Source: Sinorhizobium terangae (GTDB lineage Bacteria; Pseudomonadota; Alphaproteobacteria; Rhizobiales; Rhizobiaceae). From it: a stretch of 64,000 nt of DNA. Both the position numbers and the translations under genes were made by a program. The notes beneath the pieces are model-generated. The model saw only the letters and a list, made by a program, of their open reading frames with translations, ran no database searches and was not told the origin of the DNA. The DNA is taken from the NCBI RefSeq assembly GCF_009601505.1, contig NZ_WITC01000015.1:21446-85445 (forward strand), in the 5' to 3' direction. Below, piece by piece: positions 29,042-37,021 of this stretch. Position 1 is the first letter of the stretch; the number at the start of each line of letters is the position of its first letter.

Positions 29042-29872
29042 TTAGATCTGCGCCACGTCTTTTTCGGTGTATGTACTCCGAACGCTTCCGTCTTCATTGT
29101 ACGTCGCTAATGAGCCGTCCTCACCATAGCTGAGCATCTTTTGCCCGTTACTGTAGCGTAACTCAAAAGCTTCGATCTTCGCTTTGCCATCTCCATCATA
29201 CGTGATCTTGAGGTCGCGGCCGAAAACTTCGGATAGGCGTGCTCTTGCTGCGGCAAGTCCGTCTTCGCCAATCTCCGACATTCTACGGTTCCCCTCATTG
29301 ACCGTCTGAGCGTAATGAACCTCTTTCTGATACATCTTGTCGCTTGTGAAGTACTCTACTTCTCGATTGACTTTTGCCGCATCCTCGCCGTTAGCAATCC
29401 TGGTGGCACCCCACTCCGCATATTTAGCATTATATTCATCGCGAGGGAGCACGGTGCGATCCGGCTCGAGCCGGCGATTGTATTGCCCAAGACTCCACAC
29501 CGCTTGCCTTACGAAGGCCTCGGCATTCTCCGCCGACGCTTTGATCGGCGTGAATGCGATGAGTGGATCATCATAGTTGAAACTGTTGACGACCGCTGCG
29601 CTCATCGCGCTCGTTGCGGCCGTGGAAATTTCTGAAGAGACCGAACCGCCGACTGCACGCGGAGCATCGGCGACCTTTTCCGAAGCCCTTGCCTTCGCTG
29701 CCGCCGAGACGACTGCATCCGTTGCCGCGCCACTGGTTGTTGTCCGACCGGAAACGATATCCAGAATGGCATCGGCCGCGTTGCCGGAAGCGTTCTGCGC
29801 GAAGGATGTGCTCTGGGCAAGAATTGTCAATGCAGCGGAATTCGCGGAAATTACCGTCATGGCGGTACCCAT
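29042..29872 (-). CDS. Protein of unknown function
   Basis: 276 residues from ATG at 29872, which has GGGA six bases upstream; an ATG four codons later (MTVISANSAALTILAQSTS) is an equally natural start. I do not recognise the family. The N-terminal 100 residues are rich in Ala, Ser and Thr, low in hydrophobic helices and without a normal signal peptide. The middle (FVRQAVWSLGQYNRRL, YEWGATRIANGED) is more structured, and the C-terminus contains YGEDGSLATYNEDGSVRSTY, two short repeats of a DGS turn. It converges on the RTX gene. The combination could be a surface or exported protein, but nothing seen proves that. Confidence 0.7.
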   Translation of the reverse strand: MGTAMTVISANSAALTILAQSTSFAQNASGNAADAILDIVSGRTTTSGAATDAVVSAAAKARASEKVADAPRAVGGSVSSEISTAATSAMSAAVVNSFNYDDPLIAFTPIKASAENAEAFVRQAVWSLGQYNRRLEPDRTVLPRDEYNAKYAEWGATRIANGEDAAKVNREVEYFTSDKMYQKEVHYAQTVNEGNRRMSEIGEDGLAAARARLSEVFGRDLKITYDGDGKAKIEAFELRYSNGQKMLSYGEDGSLATYNEDGSVRSTYTEKDVAQI

Positions 29873-30250
29873 CTCTCGTCCCGGGAGGACCTTCATGGGG
29901 GGCCGGGATGCTCATGATGCAATCCGATATTCATTCCGGCTGCGTGCAGGTTCGTGGCACAACCATGCGGGGAAATTCCTTAAGGAAATGTAACCACGGC
30001 CTGCTCAGAATTGCTACCCGACACGGGAAATCCGGCAGACCCGCGTCGGGTGCTCTGCGGTTGTGGAAAGCCTGCGCTGATGTCCGCCGCCTCTGCACCC
30101 GGGGGCGACGCAGTGTTGCGTTGGTCTTCGCACCGCAAGCCACCGCTCGTCTGTGAATATTAACCTTAACAAATGGTTTACGTTGCGGGCGCGCCCCCAA
30201 GGGTGGAGATTGGCCGGGCAATTCGAGGAAATAGGGAACGGAGCGGTTCG
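29873..30250. other. Divergent intergenic region, 378 bases
   Basis: No reading frame with a ribosome site is convincing. It separates the start of the unknown gene (minus) from that of a small membrane protein (plus). It holds a perfect 12-base palindrome TTCCTTAAGGAA at 29976-29987 and TTAACCTTAAC near 30164, either of which might be a regulatory site. Confidence 0.5.
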
Positions 30251-30406
30251 GTGAGAACTGGCTTGCTGATCATCATGATGATGTTTTTCGCGGGGCTGCC
30301 GCTCGACATCGGGAGGCTCGCGGTGGCTCTTTTGCTGTTCGTGCTGGCCGAGCGAGCGCTCTATCCGCTGTTTTGCCGGCAGATCGTGGAAAGGGGGAGC
30401 GCATGA
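30251..30406 (+). CDS. Small membrane protein, 51 residues
   Basis: GTG start at 30251 with GGAG seven bases upstream. The product has one or two hydrophobic segments (LLIIMMMFFAGLPLDI and LAVALLLFVLAERALY) and a basic end ([11 protein letters not shown]). The stop overlaps the next start (ATGA), so it is coupled to the 112-residue membrane protein that follows. I do not recognise a named family. Confidence 0.65.
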   Translation: MRTGLLIIMMMFFAGLPLDIGRLAVALLLFVLAERALYPLFCRQIVERGSA

Positions 30407-30741
30407 AGTGGCTCCTGATATTTTGGGCCGCCCCGGTCACGCTGCTGACCGGCTGGTACGGTCTTTCCTATTACGACATGAGCTTCGGCGTCTTCATGTT
30501 GACGCGTCAGGCGCATGACCTGGTTTTCGCGATCTATGGCCACGTGCTCGGAATACCGCCCGAAACCATCCCGCCGCTCGTCGCGCGGGCGATGGTCGTC
30601 GATAGCGCCATCGTATTTGCGCTCGTAGGGCTCAGGAAACGTCGCCAGATCGTCGCCTTGTACCGGCGACGTTTCGGCGCACAGGCCGCTCAATCGCGGG
30701 AGGCGTTCGCGAGCGATGCCAACCTGTCGAGCGCTCCCTGA
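30403..30741 (+). CDS. Small membrane protein, possibly DUF6105
   Basis: 112 residues from ATG at 30403, overlapping the preceding gene. Two hydrophobic regions ([22 protein letters not shown] and [15 protein letters not shown]) flank a loop with [28 protein letters not shown]; the end is basic ([15 protein letters not shown]). It resembles a small conserved rhizobial membrane family that I recall as DUF6105; the name is uncertain and the function unknown. Its last 52 bases overlap the 3' end of ruvX on the other strand, a tail-to-tail overlap. Confidence 0.72.
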   Translation: MKWLLIFWAAPVTLLTGWYGLSYYDMSFGVFMLTRQAHDLVFAIYGHVLGIPPETIPPLVARAMVVDSAIVFALVGLRKRRQIVALYRRRFGAQAAQSREAFASDANLSSAP

Positions 30742-31172
30742 AGAATGAAGGAGGCGGCGGCGGAGTCGATGCGCTCGGCCCGCTTCTTTCTGGATACGTC
30801 CATCTCGATCAGGACCCGCTCCGCCGCCACCGTCGAGAGCCGTTCGTCCCAGAGCACGAAGGGAATATCGGTTTTCTCTCCCATGTTCCTGACAAAGGCG
30901 CGCGTCGCCTGGCAGCGTGGTCCCTCGGTTCCGTCCATGTTGACGGGCAGGCCGATGACGAAGGCCGCGATCTTTTCCTTTGCTGCCACGGATAGAAGCG
31001 CTTCCGCGTCGACGCCGAACTTGACACGCCGGATCACGTCGCGCGGCGTCGCGAAGCGCCGACCGAGATCGGAGACCGACAGCCCGATCGTCTTGGTGCC
31101 AAGATCGAGGCCCGCAATCGCCCGGTTGGGCGGCAAGGACGCTGCCAGTTCTTCGATTGTAAGAATTGCCAT
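30690..31172 (-). CDS. ruvX: Holliday junction resolvase-like protein RuvX (YqgF)
   Basis: 160 residues. The RNase H-like fold begins with [18 protein letters not shown] near residue 20, continues with [19 protein letters not shown] near 72 and [17 protein letters not shown] near 108, and ends with [16 protein letters not shown] near 142; all YqgF signature acidic residues are present. The family takes part in 16S rRNA 5' processing and may act on recombination junctions. The 3' end overlaps the convergent small membrane protein gene by about 50 bases. Confidence 0.94.
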   Translation of the reverse strand: MAILTIEELAASLPPNRAIAGLDLGTKTIGLSVSDLGRRFATPRDVIRRVKFGVDAEALLSVAAKEKIAAFVIGLPVNMDGTEGPRCQATRAFVRNMGEKTDIPFVLWDERLSTVAAERVLIEMDVSRKKRAERIDSAAASFILQGALDRLASLANASRD

Positions 31173-31324
31173 GGGATTTCCCGATTCGATCTTTCCACTT
31201 GTGTCCTTTGATCCATATGCTTGTCCGACAGATAAATCATCAGAGCGGTCCGCCTAACCCTTTAAAAACGATCACGCATGTTCGGTCGCTTCGCTCAAAC
31301 TTACCGTGACCCAAGGAGAACGTC

Positions 31325-32029
31325 ATGAAGATCAAATGGCTCGGCCATTCCGCCTTCCACATCGAAACGGCGAAGGCCAAAATCCTGATCGATCCCTTCT
31401 TCACCGGGAACCCGGCATTTCGTGAAAGCGAGCGCAAGGCGGCGACCGCGGGGCTGACGCACATCCTGCTCACGCATGGCCATGGCGACCATGTCGGCGA
31501 CACCGTCGCGATCGCCAAGGAAACCGGAGCCATGGTGGTGGGCAATTTCGACCTTTGCATGTGGCTCGGACGGCAGGGCGTCTCGAATATGGATCCGGGC
31601 AACACCGGCGGCACGATCCAGCTTGGCGCCTTCTCGGTAACTCTCGTCACCGCGCTTCATTCCTCGGCGCAGATCACCGAAGATGGCGTTTCCCATTCGC
31701 TCGGCAGCGCCGGCGGCCTGGTGCTTCACTTCGACGACGAGCCGACGCTCTATCATATGGGTGACACGGATATCTTCTCGGATATGGCGCTGGTCCACGA
31801 GCTGCACGAGCCCGACATCGGCATCGTGCCGATCGGCGACCGCTTCACCATGGGCGGCGCCGTAGCCTCTCTTGCCTGCCAACGCTATTTCAAGTTCAAC
31901 ACCGCCATCCCCTGCCATTATGGTTCGTTCCCGATCATCGACCAGACGCCGCAGACCTTCGTCGCCGGCATGGACGGTGCCTCGACGCTGGTTGCGACGC
32001 CTGAAGTCGGTGGCGTCGTCACTCTCTGA
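31325..32029 (+). CDS. UPF0173 metal-dependent hydrolase (MBL fold)
   Basis: 234 residues. The metallo-beta-lactamase motif [10 protein letters not shown] is near residue 57, the bridging aspartate is in [11 protein letters not shown] near 147 and a late histidine lies in IPCHYGSFP near 199. This is the UPF0173 family, widely conserved and of unknown substrate. ATG at 31325 has AAGGAGAACGTC ahead. It is followed after 104 bases by gatC. Confidence 0.93.
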   Translation: MKIKWLGHSAFHIETAKAKILIDPFFTGNPAFRESERKAATAGLTHILLTHGHGDHVGDTVAIAKETGAMVVGNFDLCMWLGRQGVSNMDPGNTGGTIQLGAFSVTLVTALHSSAQITEDGVSHSLGSAGGLVLHFDDEPTLYHMGDTDIFSDMALVHELHEPDIGIVPIGDRFTMGGAVASLACQRYFKFNTAIPCHYGSFPIIDQTPQTFVAGMDGASTLVATPEVGGVVTL

Positions 32030-32133
32030 TAAGCAAAGGCGGCTGGCGTGGGTGCGGTCGGCGACATTCGCCCGTTGCACGTTGCGCAACTCGTCTTTAT
32101 AGCGGGGGAAAGTTTGAGATACCGGAGACGATC

Positions 32134-32421
32134 ATGTCCGTAGACCTTGCCACCGTAAAGCGCGTCGCGCGCCTTGCCCGCATCGCCGTCAGCGAAGAGG
32201 AAGCCGAACGGATGATGGGCGAGCTCAATGGCATTCTCGGCTTCGTCGAGCAGCTTTCCGAGGTGAATGTCGACGGCGTCGAGCCGATGACCTCGGTCAC
32301 GCCGATGAACATGAAGAAGCGCACCGACACCGTCGCCGACGGCGACAAGGCTGACGACATCGTTGCCAATGCACCGAATTCGGACCGCAACTTCTTCCTC
32401 GTCCCGAAGGTGGTCGAGTAA
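32134..32421 (+). CDS. gatC: Asp-tRNA(Asn)/Glu-tRNA(Gln) amidotransferase subunit C
   Basis: 95 residues, normal for GatC ([62 protein letters not shown]). The subunit stabilises GatA-GatB and helps it form Gln-tRNA(Gln) from Glu-tRNA(Gln). gatA starts 49 bases downstream; gatB is a further 5.4 kb away rather than in the same operon. Confidence 0.97.
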   Translation: MSVDLATVKRVARLARIAVSEEEAERMMGELNGILGFVEQLSEVNVDGVEPMTSVTPMNMKKRTDTVADGDKADDIVANAPNSDRNFFLVPKVVE

Positions 32422-32470
32422 GAACCGCCTCACGCCCTGACGTTTCCGATTGCGAAAGCCCGATTGCACC

Positions 32471-33952
32471 ATGACCGAACTTACAAGCCTCACGATCGCC
32501 GAAGCCCGCGAGAAGCTTTCCGCCAAGGAAATCACTGCGGTCGAATTGACGGATGCCTACATCGCCGCGATCGAGGCGGCCAATGACACGATCAACGCCT
32601 ATGTTACCGTGACCCCGGAAAAGGCGCGCGAAATGGCCAAGGCTTCCGACGCTCGTATTGCCGCCGACAAGGCCGGTGCGTTGGAAGGCATTCCGCTCGG
32701 CATCAAGGATCTTTTCGGCACCGAAGGCATCCATACACAGGCCTGCAGCCACATTCTCGACGGCTTCAAGCCGCGCTACGAATCGACCGTCACCCAGAAC
32801 CTTTGGGATGACGGCGCGGTCATGCTCGGCAAGCTCAACATGGACGAGTTCGCAATGGGCTCGTCCAACGAGACGTCCTACTACGGACCGGTCAAGAACC
32901 CGTGGCGCGCGAAGAATTCCAATCTGGACCTCGTGCCCGGCGGCTCCTCCGGCGGCTCGGCGGCGGCGGTCGCAGCCCACCTCTGCGCCGGTGCTACAGC
33001 GACCGACACGGGCGGTTCCATTCGCCAGCCGGCCGCCTTCACCGGCACCGTCGGCATCAAGCCGACCTATGGCCGCTGCTCGCGCTGGGGTGTCGTTGCC
33101 TTTGCCTCCTCGCTCGACCAGGCCGGCCCGATCGCGCGCGACGTGCGCGATGCGGCGATCCTCCTGAAGTCGATGGCCAGCATCGATCCGAAGGATACGA
33201 CATCCGTCGATCTCCCGGTGCCGGATTATGAGGCGTCGATCGGCAAGTCGATCAAGGGCATGAAGATCGGTATCCCGAAGGAATACCGCGTCGACGGCAT
33301 GCCCGAGGAAATCGAGACGCTCTGGCAGCAGGGCATTGCCTGGCTGAAGGATGCCGGTGCCGAGATCGTCGACATCTCGCTGCCGCATACGAAATACGCG
33401 CTGCCGGCCTATTACATCGTCGCGCCCGCCGAGGCGTCGTCGAACCTGGCGCGCTATGATGGTGTCCGCTACGGCCTGCGCGTCGACGGCAAGGACATCA
33501 TCGACATGTACGAGAAGACGCGCGCCGCCGGCTTTGGCCAGGAGGTCAAGCGCCGCATCATGATCGGCACCTATGTGCTCTCCGCCGGCTATTACGACGC
33601 CTATTACCTGCGCGCGCAGAAAGTCCGGACGCTGATCAAGCGCGACTTCGAGCTCGTTTTCGATGCAGGCGTCGACGCGATCCTGACGCCGGCGACGCCG
33701 TCCTCGGCCTTCGGCATTGCGGACGAGGATCTCGCTGCCGATCCGGTGAAGATGTATCTGAACGACATCTTCACCGTGACGGTCAACATGGCGGGGCTGC
33801 CGGGCATCGCGGTGCCGGGCGGGCTTGATCGCAAGGGCCTTCCGCTCGGTCTGCAGCTTATCGGCAAGCCGTTCGAGGAGGAGACGCTGTTCAAGACGGC
33901 GCATGTCATCGAACAGGCCGCTGGCCGCTTCACACCGTCCAAGTGGTGGTAA
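32471..33952 (+). CDS. gatA: Asp-tRNA(Asn)/Glu-tRNA(Gln) amidotransferase subunit A
   Basis: 493 residues from ATG at 32471. The amidase-signature core includes the catalytic lysine in [10 protein letters not shown] near 78, the first serine in [15 protein letters not shown] near 158 and the nucleophile region [15 protein letters not shown] near 178. The enzyme releases ammonia from glutamine for the transamidation run by GatB. A family A repeat follows the stop. Confidence 0.97.
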   Translation: MTELTSLTIAEAREKLSAKEITAVELTDAYIAAIEAANDTINAYVTVTPEKAREMAKASDARIAADKAGALEGIPLGIKDLFGTEGIHTQACSHILDGFKPRYESTVTQNLWDDGAVMLGKLNMDEFAMGSSNETSYYGPVKNPWRAKNSNLDLVPGGSSGGSAAAVAAHLCAGATATDTGGSIRQPAAFTGTVGIKPTYGRCSRWGVVAFASSLDQAGPIARDVRDAAILLKSMASIDPKDTTSVDLPVPDYEASIGKSIKGMKIGIPKEYRVDGMPEEIETLWQQGIAWLKDAGAEIVDISLPHTKYALPAYYIVAPAEASSNLARYDGVRYGLRVDGKDIIDMYEKTRAAGFGQEVKRRIMIGTYVLSAGYYDAYYLRAQKVRTLIKRDFELVFDAGVDAILTPATPSSAFGIADEDLAADPVKMYLNDIFTVTVNMAGLPGIAVPGGLDRKGLPLGLQLIGKPFEEETLFKTAHVIEQAAGRFTPSKWW

Positions 33953-33961
33953 CGCCGGCTG

Positions 33962-34036
33962 CTGCATGTTTCCTTGAGGAACAAGGACATGCAGTAATTC
34001 AAAGTCCTGTAGCGCGCCTGAGGCGCGCTACAGGAC
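33962..34036 (+). repeat. Intergenic repeat, family A copy 3
   Basis: CTGCATG and CATGCAG pair around TTTCCTTGAGGAACAAGGA, followed by TAATTCAAAGTCCTGTAGCG and a second perfect hairpin (GTCCTGTAGCGCGCC with GGCGCGCTACAGGAC). Same order as 26128-26229. It stands between gatA and the convergent deaminase and could act as a terminator. Confidence 0.65.
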
Positions 34037-34052
34037 AGTCCGTGCATTTCTG

Positions 34053-34547
34053 CTAACGGCGAGACCAGTATTCTTCGTGGAGTTTCGCCGCCTCTTCCGC
34101 AAGCATGGGGCCGACGACTTCCGTTGGACGCTGACCGGCGGCGAACACGACGTGGCAGGGGAGATCAAGCGTCGGATTTTCCTGGTTATCGCCTATCTGT
34201 CGTTTCATCTCTCTCTCGGACAGGCCAAACACAACGCGCCCTATGCCTGCCCAATAGATCGCGCCTGAGCACATGGCGCATGGCTCCGCGGATGTGTACA
34301 TCGTGCATCCGGCAAGGAAATCCAAAGCATAGGCTTTGCCGGCGCGCGTGGCGAGAAGCCGCTCCGCGTGGGCGGTGCGGTCGCCACCTTCCGAACTGTA
34401 GCCATTGCACTGTTCCAGTAAAACATTGCCATCATGGTCGGCGAGAATTGAACCAAATGGGTGATCCCCGCGTTCGCGCGAACGCCGCGCTACATCGAAG
34501 GCCTTCCGCAAAAGTGACTCGTCATAAGATCGCTTGGTGCCTGCCAT
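34053..34547 (-). CDS. Nucleoside/cytidine-type deaminase
   Basis: 164 residues. Zinc ligands and the catalytic glutamate are in TAHAERLLATR (H-A-E) near residue 58 and EPCAMCSGAIYWAGIGRVV (P-C-x2-C) near 88, defining the CDA fold. Overall length and the segment DHPFGSILAD resemble the guanine/nucleoside deaminase branch rather than tRNA adenosine deaminase. The substrate cannot be fixed. It converges on gatA. Confidence 0.88.
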   Translation of the reverse strand: MAGTKRSYDESLLRKAFDVARRSRERGDHPFGSILADHDGNVLLEQCNGYSSEGGDRTAHAERLLATRAGKAYALDFLAGCTMYTSAEPCAMCSGAIYWAGIGRVVFGLSEREMKRQIGDNQENPTLDLPCHVVFAAGQRPTEVVGPMLAEEAAKLHEEYWSRR

Positions 34548-34979
34548 TTTGTGAGCTCCCGAGAACTATCGCAGTTCATTCACCATCTATGCATCCCGGT
34601 AACGAAGCGGGCAATTTGTGTTCTCCGCCAAGTAGAAAGCTGCCAGCCAGCGCCGGTTATCTGAAATTCCCCGATGAACAGGTATCAAAAGTCAACTTTG
34701 TTCCTTTATGAATTCGTCAGCAAGACCGATTCTTCGCCACCACAAGAACTGCCGCGAAAGGCCCTGGCTGTGATGCAGACTGGATCACGGCACTCGGGAC
34801 CATCAGCTTCAGCCTTCCTCTGTCGGCCGCGCAACCATGTGGAGCGGTTCTACAGTCCCTCTTTCACGGATGCTGCCTTTCCCAGATTGCATAGCTCCTG
34901 GCGCCTTTATTCACACCTCGTTCACTACTCCTGAAATATTAGGGCCCATGAAATTACGTAGCGACGTGGAGGACGGTCG
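34548..34979. other. Intergenic region, 432 bases, no gene recognised
   Basis: Upstream of both the deaminase (minus) and the diguanylate cyclase (plus). AT-richer than its neighbours; short frames present lack ribosome sites. Presumably contains the divergent promoters; no clear operator or hairpin was recognised. Confidence 0.5.
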
Positions 34980-36455
34980 TTGCCGGCATTTAAGAATAGT
35001 ATTGAACGATTGACGTTTGTTAAGTTCACCTTTCATCCGTTTTCGATTTTCTGCCTTGGACTGGTCGTTTTCAGCGCCTCGCTGCTCGGTATTTTCAGCC
35101 GCCCGGTGGGAATGCTGGCCTCTATCTGGCCCGCGAACGCGGTTTTGCTCGGCTTGATGCTGCGCAATCCGTCGCTGGCCTCGCCGGCGGGCTGGCTCTC
35201 GGCGGCAACTGGCTATGTGATGGCTGATCTCGTCACTGGATCCGGTCTTTGGTTGGCGATCGGGTTGAACGCCGCAAACCTGATTGGTGTCGGCCTTGGT
35301 TATACCCTCTTCATGCAGCTTCGCGAGGAGGATCGACGCCTGCGCCGACCGCTCTCCGTCCTCTACATGTTCGCTGTGGCAACGGCCGCTGGTGTTTGCG
35401 CTTCCGTGGTTGGGGCCTCTGCAAGCGTGCATTTTTTCGGTGAGCCCGCCTGGACTGCTTACCTTTCCTGGCTGACGACGGACCTTGTCAACTACACAAT
35501 TGTGGTGCCGGTGTTCCAGACCATGCCGTCGCTTGTTCGCAGGTCGAGACGGAAGGCGTTTTCGAAGCGCGGCCGGGCCTTGTTGGCGAATCCCTTGCCT
35601 CTGATCCTGCTCGTGCTTTCCTGCGGTGCCGCTTTGATTGTCGGCGGTCCGGGCGCTATCGCCTTCCCGGTTCCCGCATTGATTTGGTGCGCGCTGAGCT
35701 ATGGTCTCTTCGCGACCACGACACTGACGATGATCGTCAGTCTTTTAACGCAGATGGCGGTCGCCTCCGACGCCTTGCGTCTCGGCGTGAGCGGGGTTGC
35801 AGAAGCGACGCTGACATCGACCCGGCTCGGGATAACTCTGCTGGCCCTCGGGCCCTTGACGGTGGCGAGTGTCGACTCAGCGCGCCGCAGTCTGATCGCC
35901 CGTCTTTCGCATGCGGTCGACTACGATTTTCTGACGCAGTGTCTGGCGCGCGGGGCCTTCATGGCGCGGGCGAACAGCGTGATCGCGCAACTGGAGAAAA
36001 GCAACGAACCTGCCTACGCAATGATGATTGACATCGATCATTTCAAGGGCATCAACGACACCCATGGCCATGCCGTCGGGGACCGCGTCTTGCAGGTCGT
36101 GGCGCGGACCATCCGCGCCAACCTGCGGGCGGGCGATCTCTTTGGCCGGCTTGGCGGGGAGGAGTTCGCAATCGTGCTAGTGCGCCAGTCCCCCCAGGAC
36201 GCAAGGGCGGTGGCCGAGCGCGTCTTGCATGCTGTGCGTTCCGTGACCGTCGATCTTGAGCATGGCGAGAGGCTCGACGTTACGGCCAGCATCGGTATCG
36301 CAACCTCGATGCCGCCGGAGATGGAACTGGCGCATCTGCTGTCTGAAGCCGACGCCGCTCTCTATGGCGCCAAGGCGGCGGGACGGGATCGCGTCGTCGG
36401 GCCGATTTCCGCCGCGGAAAAGAGGACTCCACGGGAGGAGATCGCCCGAATCTGA
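34980..36455 (+). CDS. Membrane diguanylate cyclase, MASE1-like sensor plus GGDEF
   Basis: 491 residues from TTG at 34980, chosen because GGAGG stands seven bases upstream. The N-terminal 300 residues hold about eight membrane segments with the pattern of a MASE1 sensor (IWPANAVLLGLMLR near 50, then SWLTTDLVNYTIVVPVF near 160). The GGDEF domain starts near 315 (DYDFLTQCLARGAFM) and has active site RLGGEEFAIVL with an inhibitory RAGD five residues earlier. It should make c-di-GMP in response to an unknown membrane signal, and so belongs with pleD in the same signalling pool. Confidence 0.92.
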   Translation: MPAFKNSIERLTFVKFTFHPFSIFCLGLVVFSASLLGIFSRPVGMLASIWPANAVLLGLMLRNPSLASPAGWLSAATGYVMADLVTGSGLWLAIGLNAANLIGVGLGYTLFMQLREEDRRLRRPLSVLYMFAVATAAGVCASVVGASASVHFFGEPAWTAYLSWLTTDLVNYTIVVPVFQTMPSLVRRSRRKAFSKRGRALLANPLPLILLVLSCGAALIVGGPGAIAFPVPALIWCALSYGLFATTTLTMIVSLLTQMAVASDALRLGVSGVAEATLTSTRLGITLLALGPLTVASVDSARRSLIARLSHAVDYDFLTQCLARGAFMARANSVIAQLEKSNEPAYAMMIDIDHFKGINDTHGHAVGDRVLQVVARTIRANLRAGDLFGRLGGEEFAIVLVRQSPQDARAVAERVLHAVRSVTVDLEHGERLDVTASIGIATSMPPEMELAHLLSEADAALYGAKAAGRDRVVGPISAAEKRTPREEIARI

Positions 36456-36482
36456 AGGCGCACGATGGCCTATATACGGAAG

Positions 36483-36506
36483 ACCCGGAGGCTGCGACCT
36501 CCGGGT
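36483..36506. terminator. Hairpin between convergent genes
   Basis: ACCCGGAGG pairs perfectly with CCTCCGGGT around CTGCGA, between the stops of the diguanylate cyclase and the yjhX-like gene. It lacks a T run, so termination is a guess. Confidence 0.45.
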
Positions 36507-36524
36507 AGGCGCGGACCTCGATCG

Positions 36525-36779
36525 TCAGCGGTTGTTGAGTTCCGATCTGACGAGATAGAGGCCTCGCTCCGTGATGCGATAGGGCTTGCCGCCGGAGGAC
36601 TTGATCGCCCTCTTGCGTTTGAGCTTTCGGAAAAGCTCGAGGTCCACGCCGGGATACACCCAGCCGTCACGTGTGAAGCAGCGGATTTCGGCGACTGCCT
36701 TGCCTTCGCGGATGATTTCAATGCGGCCGCCCTGGGCCAGATGATGGAGAATGCGCTGTTCCGCGCGCGAAATGTCCAT
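36525..36779 (-). CDS. YjhX/TopAI-family protein (UPF0386)
   Basis: 84 residues. MDISRAEQRILHHLAQGGRI, CFTRDGWVYPG, LFRKLKRKRAIKSSGGKPYRIT and a final LVRSELNNR align with the UPF0386/YjhX family. In E. coli YjhX (TopAI) inhibits topoisomerase I and is neutralised by YjhQ, a GNAT acetyltransferase. Here no GNAT is adjacent, so an antitoxin is not evident and the role may differ. A 16-base perfect palindrome lies 20 bases upstream of the start, a likely operator. The gene sits between a diguanylate cyclase and the DUF3857 gene. Confidence 0.85.
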   Translation of the reverse strand: MDISRAEQRILHHLAQGGRIEIIREGKAVAEIRCFTRDGWVYPGVDLELFRKLKRKRAIKSSGGKPYRITERGLYLVRSELNNR

Positions 36780-36799
36780 GGTTTGAGAGTTCCGGAATG

Positions 36800-36815
36800 G
36801 CGTTCTCGAGAACGC
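36800..36815 (-). promoter_or_regulatory. Perfect 16-base palindrome upstream of the yjhX-like gene
   Basis: GCGTTCTCGAGAACGC is self-complementary over all 16 bases and lies 20 bases before the ATG at 36779. Size and position suit a dimeric repressor, possibly the gene product itself. It is not a LexA box, because the half-sites face each other. Confidence 0.55.
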
Positions 36816-36948
36816 AGGAAAACGTTCCGCAAATCCTGAGATGAGCGGGGTTCACGTTTCCGGCCCGTGCGCGCAAGTCGTGGTGACTGCGGGCAGGGCC
36901 CTTACCGGGACTCAGACTGAAAGAACATCAAGACTCCATTCGGACGCC

Positions 36949-36986
36949 GGATTTCTAGAAGACGAAAGTGCTAACGTCAAGGTTGC
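36949..36986 (+). repeat. Direct repeat flanking the DUF3857 gene, left copy
   Basis: GGATTTCTAGAAGA, ten unmatched bases, then AACGTCAAGGTTGC. The right copy at 39169-39207 has the same two blocks at the same spacing, with one extra T in the first block. Both are on the same strand. Confidence 0.8.
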
Positions 36987-37021
36987 AAAGAGGGAGGCGG
37001 AGTCATCGCCTGGACAGGCGA

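Noticed and set aside
29614..30156. 180-codon plus-strand frame across the start of the unknown gene
   Set aside because: Arg/Pro-rich shadow of the minus-strand gene with no ribosome site.
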